The notes under the pieces: generated by a model | What the model saw: the letters and a program-made list of their open reading frames with translations, nothing else | Database searches by the model: none | What the model was told of the DNA's origin: nothing | Made by a program: the position numbers and the translations under genes | Shown: one piece after another, positions 1 through 5,004 of the stretch | Numbering within the stretch: position 1 is the first letter of the stretch | Layout: each line of letters starts with the position of its first letter | From: S34-282 sp034422075 | GTDB taxonomy: Bacteria; Chloroflexota; Dehalococcoidia; Lucifugimonadales; Australimonadaceae | NCBI GenBank assembly: GCA_034422075.1 | Contig: DAOUJX010000052.1 | Coordinates: 1 to 6,114, forward strand | DNA: 6,114 nt | Direction: 5' to 3'

Positions 1-594
1 ACTCCTTTGGGGGGGGGGGGGGCCGCCAAGGTGACCAGCCCCCATTAGGCTAGCGCGTTGCAAGCCTCTTAGTGTCCACGGTTTGCTCAGCCCCTTTGGG
101 GCACTATTCGTCGTCCGCCGGAGGTGCGCTGTCAGCACCTCCTCGCGTCTGAGCTTCCGCAGGCTCGTGAACCGCATCTCCTTTTGGTACTGCTGAAAGG
201 CATGGGCGCTCGCCGACGTACAACGCTGAGCGCAGGCGCGCGTGCGAAGCGTGAGTGGATGGTTGGAACAGGGCGAGAGGATGAGGGAGTAGAAATGAGA
301 GATAGGACCTAGACCCCGGTATACAAACATGGCGCGATGAATAGGATCGCTGACCACCCTCTTCATCAGGAGTTGTGGCCGTACCGCCACCAGGCTTGGC
401 GGCAAGGCCCTCATCCTCACGCCTTGCCCATCGCCAACCACCCCAATCACGCCCTCCGTCGGCATCAAGTAGTGCTCGGCAATGTAGGTAGCGAGGCAAG
501 TCTCGCATAGCAAGCTCACGTCTAGAGATGAATGTCCTGTTGGAGGGGCGGACTTGGTTGCGTCCCTGACCGCCCCTGCACGCTCTTGGCACAT
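1..594 (-). CDS. Unknown protein, 3' end beyond the window (partial)
   Basis: I do not recognise this protein. The minus-strand frame is open from 708 to the left edge (236 codons) with no stop. The chosen ATG at 594-592 is preceded by GGAAGG (609-604) with a 9-nt gap; ATGs at 642 and 624 are alternatives. Base counts over five 60-nt blocks give roughly 62% GC at codon position 1, 47% at 2 and 78% at 3, a coding pattern. The overlapping minus-strand frame ending at 104 would have the low-GC position as its third base. Visible features are a CETC pair at residues 30-33, a Gly-rich stretch at 51-58 (GVVGDGQG), a basic helix-like segment near 138-160 and a Pro run near 192-195 encoded by a 14-base C tract. 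It diverges from the AlpA-like gene, so it may be cargo under that regulator. The last 40 or so residues look less protein-like, so a frameshift at or before the C tract is possible. Confidence 0.5.
   Translation of the reverse strand, partial: MCQERAGAVRDATKSAPPTGHSSLDVSLLCETCLATYIAEHYLMPTEGVIGVVGDGQGVRMRALPPSLVAVRPQLLMKRVVSDPIHRAMFVYRGLGPISHFYSLILSPCSNHPLTLRTRACAQRCTSASAHAFQQYQKEMRFTSLRKLRREEVLTAHLRRTTNSAPKGLSKPWTLRGLQRASLMGAGHLGGPPPPQRS
9..22. repeat. 14-base G homopolymer (C tract on the coding strand)
   Basis: Fourteen consecutive G on the plus strand, read as a poly-Pro run in the partial minus-strand gene. Tracts of this length slip during replication and are also misread by sequencers. 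The length is therefore either a phase-variation candidate or an assembly error, and the reading frame beyond it (bases 1-8) is unreliable. Confidence 0.85.
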
Positions 595-677
595 CCTTGT
601 CTGCCTTCCACCGCAGGCCACCATGATACGTCGACTGACCATCAACTCATCGCTTTGACGCCCAGTTACTGTGCACC

Positions 678-708
678 CATTGGCCTCCCATTCGCGATCA
701 TTGGCCTC
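678..708. promoter_or_regulatory. Two 10-bp direct repeats, candidate operator
   Basis: CATTGGCCTC occurs at 678-687 and again at 699-708, exactly 21 bp apart start to start, which is two helical turns. The pair lies in the 161-bp spacer between the divergent partial gene (start 594) and the AlpA-like gene (start 756). A related inverted half, GAGGCC, sits at 748-753 over the AlpA-like ribosome site. Same-face spacing between divergent genes suggests a regulator binding site, possibly for the AlpA-like protein itself. That function is inference. No convincing -35/-10 pair was found here. Confidence 0.35.
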
Positions 709-742
709 TCAAGCCACTTAGCGTTTGAAGTAGCGATTAGGC

Positions 743-757
743 ATAAGGAGGCCTTAT
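743..757 (+). promoter_or_regulatory. Shine-Dalgarno inside a 6-bp inverted repeat over the AlpA-like start
   Basis: AAGGAGG at 745-751 lies 4 nt before the ATG at 756 and fixes that start. The stretch ATAAGG-AGG-CCTTAT (743-757) is a perfect 6-bp inverted repeat with a 3-nt centre. It covers the ribosome site and the first two bases of the start codon. In mRNA it could fold and hide the site; as DNA it could be an operator half-site pair. The ribosome site is clear, but its regulation is inferred. Confidence 0.7.
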
Positions 758-971
758 GAACACGCAGGTTGAGGAACTCCGCATTCTGCGGATAAAAGAA
801 GTCACCCGGCTGACAGGCCTGTCGGAGTCAACGATCTACGCGATGGTTGAGGTCGGCACCTTCCCCAAACCTATTCGCCTTGGTAAGCGCTCAGTCGGCT
901 GGCGCGCGTCAGACGTATACGCCTGGCTGCAGGCCCCAGAGCGCCGATGGGATCCCCGTGAGTGCAAATAG
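756..971 (+). CDS. AlpA-family helix-turn-helix regulator
   Basis: A 71-residue protein of the AlpA / phage regulatory family. These small winged-helix DNA-binding proteins control integrase expression or serve as excision factors in P4-like elements. The family pattern is almost complete: LRIKEVTRLTGLSESTIYAMV (split as residues 11-20 and 21-31) forms the helix-turn-helix, followed by the typical GTFPKPIRLGKRSVGWR wing (34-50) and the closing helix ASDVYAWL (51-58). Length matches the family (about 60-90). The start is set by AAGGAGG 4 nt upstream. It diverges from the partial gene at 1-594 and converges with the integrase-coupled gene. Presence with a P4-type integrase beside a tRNA fits a role in element excision or control; that role is inferred from context. 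Confidence 0.9.
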   Translation: MNTQVEELRILRIKEVTRLTGLSESTIYAMVEVGTFPKPIRLGKRSVGWRASDVYAWLQAPERRWDPRECK

Positions 972-999
972 GGCTGGACCACCCGCAGCATTCCAGCCC
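971..999 (+). terminator. Hairpin at the end of the AlpA-like gene
   Basis: GGGCTGGA (971-978) and TCCAGCCC (992-999) form a perfect 8-bp stem with a 13-nt loop. The stem begins on the last base of the AlpA-like stop codon. No T run follows, so it is not a canonical intrinsic terminator. Its position suggests transcript-end function or mRNA protection. Confidence 0.35.
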
Positions 1000-1083
1000 C
1001 GCCTGCGTCCAGCCTCTGGCAAACTCGCTGCCTGCTACAGCAGTAGGAGCGCGCTTGCGCTATCGCTTCCCCTTAGATGAGCA

Positions 1084-1111
1084 GTGCTCCCGTGGCACCT
1101 CGGAGGAGCAC
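1084..1111. terminator. Hairpin after the integrase-coupled gene
   Basis: GTGCTCC (1084-1090) and GGAGCAC (1105-1111) form a 7-bp stem with a 14-nt loop in the convergent spacer 972-1130, 20 nt past the stop of the minus-strand gene. There is no T run on either strand. A weak bidirectional end signal is possible. The rest of the spacer holds only a short AGCGC/GCGCT hairpin at 1048-1061 and no credible gene. Confidence 0.22.
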
Positions 1112-1130
1112 GCCAGCCATCCCGTCCGAA

Positions 1131-2201
1131 TCAGTACCTCGGCCCCAAATGGGCCCTGAGCTTCGCTGCCAAGTCGGAGTCGGAAGAAGGGCCATACAAG
1201 AACGCGTAGTACGATGGCTCGAGGTGCTTCATCGCCTCCACCGTCAAGTCGTCAATGTCCAATTGGGGCTTCTGGCAGATACCAACGATGGTCCTCTGTG
1301 CATCACCGATCGCCTGGCCCACAGCATCGCAGGCGCCGGTCTTTGTCATCCCCACTCGGGTCAGCAATCCCACGAGGTGCCGAATCTCGTTGTCCCTTAG
1401 CATGTACCCCAGCTTCCGGTGACGATGAGCGGAAGGCGTATCTTCTGGAGGGCGCGGGCGGGCGCCATGGTTGGCCCGGAAGCTCCACAGCAAGAGATCG
1501 CGGGGGATCTTCGGTTGGCCCCTCCTGGCCGATAGCCAGCAGATCATACGGAGGGTATCCCAGGCCATGGCGCTGACCTCAGATGCCAGGATGTAGTATT
1601 GCAGCGCCTCCGGGTCACGGGTTCGCAGCCAACGGTGCGCGTGCGTTCTGACAAACTCCTCCCTGTCCCAGTTGGTCTCCCAAACAGATTCCTTCATGAC
1701 GGGAGCCCGCAGAACACGGGCTACTTGGCGACCCTCTTCAACGCTGGGAGCCCGGCTCTTTCCATATTCGACATGCCGTCTGGCCAACTCAAGGCACTTC
1801 TTGCTTGGGAGGGGGCTCCTCTCCTCCTTCCAAAGGAGCGTCGCAAAGGCATGGAGCGCTACGTTGGATTCGATGCCTTGTGCGATCGTCTCCATCGTCG
1901 ATGTGAATCTCCCAATGTCTAGGAATCCGATTCCAAGCGGTTCGGCTGCGGACCAGATGGATTCGGCCTCCGCAATGTCAATGAGCCCGATTCCAAGCGC
2001 CTGCAGCTCAAAGCCGATGCATTCGACCAGCGCATCGTCTATTCGCCTGCCTAACTCCTCTGGGGCCAACTCCTCGTCATCTGGCCCCATGTACGCCTTG
2101 AGGAGAGGAATCTGCCCCAGTAGGCCCAGATCGACGCGCGCTTGCCCTGGAGAGTCAGGTTGAGCCCCCCAATCGATGATCTCCATCCGCGCCCAACTCA
2201 T
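1131..2201 (-). CDS. Unknown protein coupled to the integrase, possible C-terminal HTH
   Basis: I do not recognise a named family. The ATG at 2201-2199 overlaps the integrase TGA as ATGA, a classic coupling arrangement. A longer GTG start at 2234 exists, but its GGAGGA abuts the codon directly, so I prefer 2201 (356 residues). The protein looks soluble and mostly helical, without a signal peptide or membrane segments. Residues 69-72 and 89-92 (LGIG) begin two diverged 20-residue repeats. Residues 262-310 read RD-x-EI followed by GMTKTGACDAVGQAIGDAQR and TIVGI. This resembles the helix-turn-helix at the end of many mobile-element proteins (alanine-rich helix, turn, T-V/I recognition helix). 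That suggests DNA binding, by eye only. Coupling to int implies a job in integration, excision or element control, or cargo riding on the int transcript. Confidence 0.75.
   Translation of the reverse strand: MSWARMEIIDWGAQPDSPGQARVDLGLLGQIPLLKAYMGPDDEELAPEELGRRIDDALVECIGFELQALGIGLIDIAEAESIWSAAEPLGIGFLDIGRFTSTMETIAQGIESNVALHAFATLLWKEERSPLPSKKCLELARRHVEYGKSRAPSVEEGRQVARVLRAPVMKESVWETNWDREEFVRTHAHRWLRTRDPEALQYYILASEVSAMAWDTLRMICWLSARRGQPKIPRDLLLWSFRANHGARPRPPEDTPSAHRHRKLGYMLRDNEIRHLVGLLTRVGMTKTGACDAVGQAIGDAQRTIVGICQKPQLDIDDLTVEAMKHLEPSYYAFLYGPSSDSDLAAKLRAHLGPRY
1927..2046. repeat. Diverged 60-bp tandem repeat inside the unknown gene
   Basis: CCGATTCCAAGCG is identical at 1927-1939 and 1987-1999, exactly 60 bp apart. 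Aligning the two 60-bp units by eye gives about 37 of 60 matches, including the blocks GATG-x-ATTCG and CCGCA/GCGCA. The period is 20 codons, and the encoded units both contain LGIG followed by [LF][IL]DI. This looks like an old in-frame tandem duplication within the gene. Confidence 0.55.
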
Positions 2202-3394
2202 CGGCTGGCCCCGCTCTCCAAGAATTCGCCCCACTCCTCCATCAGCTTGCGCCGCAGCTCAAAGAGGTCGGAGCGGAAGTAGGCCGCCTCGGCGGCGTTG
2301 CCCACCTCGTGCGCCAACGCCCGCTCCACCACGTCGTGCCGCGCATCGGCCTGCTCCGCCGCCCAGTCCCTGAAGCTCGAACGCAGCCCGTGCGGCACGA
2401 AGTCGAGCTCCAGCCGCCTCAGCAACTGCGTGAACGCCATGTCCGAGAGGGCCGCTCCGCTCTGGGGAGTGGGAAAGACGATGTCACCTCCGTCGCTCAG
2501 GCGGCGAGCCTCTTGCAGGACGACCAGCGCCCTCTGTGACAGGGGCACGCGGTGGGTTCTGCCGGCCTTCATCCTCGCTGCCGGTATCGCCCAGGTCGCC
2601 TCCTCGAGGTCCACCTCATCCCATGTCATGCCCCGGACCTCACCGGAGCGGCAGGCCGTGAGCGCCAGCAGCTCAAACGCCAGCTTCACCGATTCGTGGG
2701 AGGGCGACTCGCGGACTACTCGCAACGCCGCAGGCAACTTCTCGTAGGGCAACGCGCGGTGGTGGTTCTTGATGCGAGGCTGCTTGGGCAGCGCGGCATT
2801 GATGGCATCCCCTGCCGGGTTGTAGTCGATGAACTCCAACGCGGCCGCCCTGTCCAGGACGGCCCGGATGCGCTGGCGCACCCGCCGCGCGGTCTCCGGC
2901 TTCGACGTCCAGATGGGCGAGAGCGCCTCCACCACGTGCCTGCGGGTGATCTCGTTCACCTTCAAGTCGCCCAGAATCGGGAACGCGTAGGTCTCGAGCG
3001 TTGAGCGCCACTGCGCTCCATGCTTGGCGTTCCTCCAAGAATCAAGGTTCTCGGCAATGTGCTGCTGGGCCAGCGCCTCGAAGGTAGGCATGGCCGCGTG
3101 TGCCGCCTCCTCCTGCTTCTCGGCGAGGGGGTTGCCACCTGACTTCGCCAAGGAGAGGTTGTCATGAGCCCGCTCGCGGGCCTGGGCAAGCGATAGCGCG
3201 GGGTACGGGCCCAGTCCCAGGTCCTTGCGCTTGCCCTCGATGGTGAGCCGCTGCACCCAGGACTTTCTCCCAGACGGCCACACCATCAGGTAAAGGGTCT
3301 CCCCGACGGGGTGCCTCCCTGGTGTCGTCGCGTTGCGGACCGCAACCGCGCTGTCCAGCCGCTTGCCCATTTCATCCCACATTCTATCCCACAT
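2198..3394 (-). CDS. int: P4-type tyrosine recombinase / integrase
   Basis: A site-specific integrase that would catalyse recombination at the adjacent tRNA-Ser. The N-terminal arm-DNA-binding domain (about 12-95) shows the family pattern LYLMVWPSGRKSWVQR and LGLGPYPALSLAQARE. A core-binding domain follows at about 103-200, then the catalytic domain. All catalytic residues are present: R249 (TACRSGEVRG), K276 (RMKAGRTHR), H335 and R338 (PHGLRSSFRDW), H362 (LAHEVGN) and the nucleophile Y372 (AAYFRSD). The tail ELRRKLMEEW is also typical. At 398 residues it is full length and probably active. There is no clear Shine-Dalgarno; starts at M1 (3394), M5 (3382) and M9 (3370) are possible, and M9 fits the domain and a possible near-leaderless transcript. 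Transcription runs away from the tRNA into the unknown gene, with a 4-nt stop/start overlap. Confidence 0.95.
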   Translation of the reverse strand: MWDRMWDEMGKRLDSAVAVRNATTPGRHPVGETLYLMVWPSGRKSWVQRLTIEGKRKDLGLGPYPALSLAQARERAHDNLSLAKSGGNPLAEKQEEAAHAAMPTFEALAQQHIAENLDSWRNAKHGAQWRSTLETYAFPILGDLKVNEITRRHVVEALSPIWTSKPETARRVRQRIRAVLDRAAALEFIDYNPAGDAINAALPKQPRIKNHHRALPYEKLPAALRVVRESPSHESVKLAFELLALTACRSGEVRGMTWDEVDLEEATWAIPAARMKAGRTHRVPLSQRALVVLQEARRLSDGGDIVFPTPQSGAALSDMAFTQLLRRLELDFVPHGLRSSFRDWAAEQADARHDVVERALAHEVGNAAEAAYFRSDLFELRRKLMEEWGEFLESGASR

Positions 3395-3411
3395 GACATA
3401 CCGGATGGCAA
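3381..3411 (-). promoter_or_regulatory. Candidate int promoter
   Basis: On the minus strand TTGCCA (3411-3406) and TAGAAT (3386-3381) each differ from the sigma-70 consensus by one base, with a long 19-bp gap. Transcription would start near 3374-3372, just before the ATG at 3370. This favours initiation at M9 with almost no leader. The duplicated TGTGGGAT words at 3393-3375 overlap this element and could be protein-binding sites. Confidence 0.3.
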
Positions 3412-3530
3412 GGGGCTTAGCTGGTCTTCTCTGGGCCTCTTGGAGCCATGGCCTAGACGGTGTTTACAGGTGTTGAAGCCGTAAACGAGGCCTTATACGG
3501 ACGTATCGGACTGTATGGGATAGTGGTAGA
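3395..3530. other. Attachment-type region between int and tRNA-Ser
   Basis: A 136-bp non-coding stretch between the integrase start and the tRNA 3' end, where integrase arm sites and accessory-factor sites normally lie. Visible elements are GGTGTTTACA/GGTGTTGAAG, a tandem repeat of GGTGTT at 3459 and 3469 with a 10-bp period; GTTTAC (3462-3467) inverted as GTAAAC (3480-3485); ATACG-GA-CGTAT (3495-3506 region); and CGGAC at 3498 and 3507. Short repeats with helical spacing are what arm sites look like. Which of them the integrase binds cannot be told from sequence alone. Confidence 0.5.
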
Positions 3531-3555
3531 TGGCGGAGGGAGCGGGATTCGAACC
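3531..3555 (-). other. Probable integration site: 3' end of tRNA-Ser
   Basis: P4-type integrases commonly recombine within the T arm and 3' end of a tRNA, and the element copy restores the end. Here the T arm, acceptor 3' strand and CCA lie next to the attachment-type region and integrase, so this end is the likely att core at the chromosome junction. I scanned positions 1-3530 for a second copy of this end and saw none, so the far boundary should be beyond the left edge. The exact core length is unknown. Confidence 0.5.
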
Positions 3556-3623
3556 CGCGAGGGGGCTCAACACCCCCAACCCGCTTAGCAGGCGGGCGCA
3601 CTAGGCCTCTATGCGACCCCTCC
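3531..3623 (-). tRNA. tRNA-Ser (anticodon GCT)
   Basis: On the minus strand the acceptor arm begins GGAGGGG at 3623 and pairs with TCCCTCC before the discriminator G and an encoded CCA (3533-3531). The anticodon stem CCCGC/GCGGG encloses loop CTGCTAA, with anticodon GCT at 3589-3587, reading AGC/AGU serine codons. A long variable arm (GGGGG/CCCCC) marks the serine type, followed by a T arm with loop TTCGAAT. It is 93 nt including CCA and intact. It begins 55 nt after the MFS stop on the same strand and is the presumed insertion target of the element. Confidence 0.97.
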
Positions 3624-3636
3624 GCTGCCTATACTC

Positions 3637-3642
3637 AGCATA
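3637..3642 (-). promoter_or_regulatory. Candidate -10 box for tRNA-Ser
   Basis: TATGCT on the minus strand lies 13 nt before the mature tRNA 5' end, which would give a short leader. No good -35 is seen at normal spacing. Read-through from the MFS gene 55 nt upstream is the alternative. Confidence 0.25.
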
Positions 3643-3678
3643 CTACAAGCAGGCGCCAATCCGACGTCGTAGGCCCGC

Positions 3679-4971
3679 TTAGGCGCTCGTCGCCGCCAGC
3701 CGTGGCGGGAGGGCCGGACGGCGGGCGAGGAAGAGGCCGACCGCCGCGGCAAAGAGGAGCGCGCTGGTCATCACGAAGTAGGGCGTGAAGGAGCCCGTCG
3801 CCGCTACGACGAACGCCGCAGCAGCCGGGCCCAGCGCCAGGCCCGTGAACTGGAAGGGCGTCACAAACCCCGAAATCCTGCCGTACGAATCGCGCCCATA
3901 GTAGGCGGCGATGATCATGTTGATGAGCGCACCCTCACCGCGTGCCGCGAATCCATACAGGGCAGCTATCGTCACCGCAGCAGCAGCAGCGCTCACCCCA
4001 ATGAACGCGAGCGACACGCAGCCTGCTATCGCCAGCGCGCCGATGGCCAGCCAGCGCTCCGAGAAGCGCTCCGTCAGAAACCCCCATACCGTCGCTGCGA
4101 TGGCTCCGGAGAGCGCAAAGGAGGAGAGCGCGATCCCCGCGACTCCGTCAGAGACGCCCTTGTCGGTGAAGTAGACGACCATGTTGAAGGAGAGGCCGCC
4201 CGTGCTCAACGCAGCCACCGTCATCGAGAAGATGATGAGCCACATCGCAGGCGTACGCCGCGCCTCCGACAGCGTCCATGAGTGCTCCGTGGGCGCCGCC
4301 CGCGAGCGTGCATCCGTTGATTGCACCCTCTCCGCATCGGCGGGCTCGTCCCCGTCCGGGAGCAGGCCCATGTCTTCGGGCCGACGGCGCAGGACGAGCA
4401 GCGCCGGCAGGAAGAGGCCACCGACGGCGATACCGAAGATGACGAAGACCGTGCGCCAGCTCACGCCCGCCGCCATCAGCCCGCTCGCGAACAGCACGAG
4501 CAGGCTGGAGCCGAGCGCCGGGGCGGTAGAGGTGAAGCCGAGGGCGCGGCCCCGCATCCGCCGGAACCAGTTGACCGCCGCCGTCCGCGCGACAACGCCG
4601 GTCAGCGAGGCCTGCGTGATACCGCGTCCGAGCACGTATCCCACAAACACGTGCCAGACCGAGTCGATGCCCGACAGCACAAAGTAGGCGACCGCAAGTG
4701 CGACGAGACCAAGCGTGGTGATGACGCGCGGGCCGTAGCGGTCGGCCAGCATGCCCGACAGCGGCTGTGCGAACGCGCCTACAAGCGAGCCGATGGTGAC
4801 GGCAGTCGCGACGGTCGTGCGGCTGAAGTCGAGGTCTTCGGTGATGGGCTTGAGCATGAGGCCGAAGAAGACCTGGCTGGTGCCGGAGCCCATGAATCCG
4901 GCGGCCACGACGATGGCCATGACGTACCAGCCGTAGAAGATGCGCGGCCGCTTCGCGATCGTTGCGCTCAT
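3679..4971 (-). CDS. MFS transporter, monocarboxylate/OFA-like
   Basis: A 430-residue inner-membrane secondary transporter with about twelve hydrophobic segments in two halves, separated by a polar loop at about 195-240. The N-terminus FYGWYVMAI (12-20) opens TM1. MFS motif A appears as GMLADRYGPR (73-82) between TM2 and TM3, with a weaker copy GFLTERFSER (297-306) in the second half. RRPEDMGLLPDG (196-207) after TM6 and YYGRDSYGRISG (357-368) near TM10 are typical of the MCT/OFA-like bacterial branch, which carries organic anions. The substrate cannot be assigned. Start: ATG 33 nt after the moaD-moaE stop, with only a weak AGG before it; the spacing suggests one transcript with moaD-moaE. 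A functional tie to molybdopterin is not evident. GC is visibly higher than in the element genes. Confidence 0.9.
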   Translation of the reverse strand: MSATIAKRPRIFYGWYVMAIVVAAGFMGSGTSQVFFGLMLKPITEDLDFSRTTVATAVTIGSLVGAFAQPLSGMLADRYGPRVITTLGLVALAVAYFVLSGIDSVWHVFVGYVLGRGITQASLTGVVARTAAVNWFRRMRGRALGFTSTAPALGSSLLVLFASGLMAAGVSWRTVFVIFGIAVGGLFLPALLVLRRRPEDMGLLPDGDEPADAERVQSTDARSRAAPTEHSWTLSEARRTPAMWLIIFSMTVAALSTGGLSFNMVVYFTDKGVSDGVAGIALSSFALSGAIAATVWGFLTERFSERWLAIGALAIAGCVSLAFIGVSAAAAAVTIAALYGFAARGEGALINMIIAAYYGRDSYGRISGFVTPFQFTGLALGPAAAAFVVAATGSFTPYFVMTSALLFAAAVGLFLARRPALPPRLAATSA

Positions 4972-5004
4972 TGCCTGCGCAAGATCACATTCAAGAGCGG
5001 AGCC

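Noticed and set aside
90..102. GCCCC-TTT-GGGGC hairpin as a terminator
   Set aside because: There is no T run on either strand and it lies inside the partial minus-strand gene. A 5-bp stem is common at this GC.
539..551. GGAGGGGCGG resembling the tRNA 5' end, as a distal att
   Set aside because: The match covers only the G-rich acceptor start, not the T arm or CCA end expected for a tRNA 3' end duplication.
104..592. 162-codon minus-strand open frame with a GTG start
   Set aside because: Its third codon position is the low-GC position of the overlapping open frame that runs to the left edge, and its composition is low-complexity and Arg/Gly-rich. It is a shadow.
532..759. 75-codon plus-strand frame whose stop overlaps the AlpA-like ATG
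   Set aside because: The ATGA overlap looks like coupling, but the frame has no family features and covers the repeat-bearing spacer. The AlpA-like gene has its own strong ribosome site.
748..3496. Shared 10-mer GAGGCCTTAT at 748-757 and 3487-3496
   Set aside because: It is tempting as a common AlpA-binding site, but by rough count about a dozen or more shared 10-mers are expected by chance in a window this size, and the flanks do not match.
3629..3635. Plus-strand TATACT near the tRNA as another leaderless promoter
   Set aside because: No ATG lies 6 nt downstream and there is no plus-strand gene to the right until rarA.
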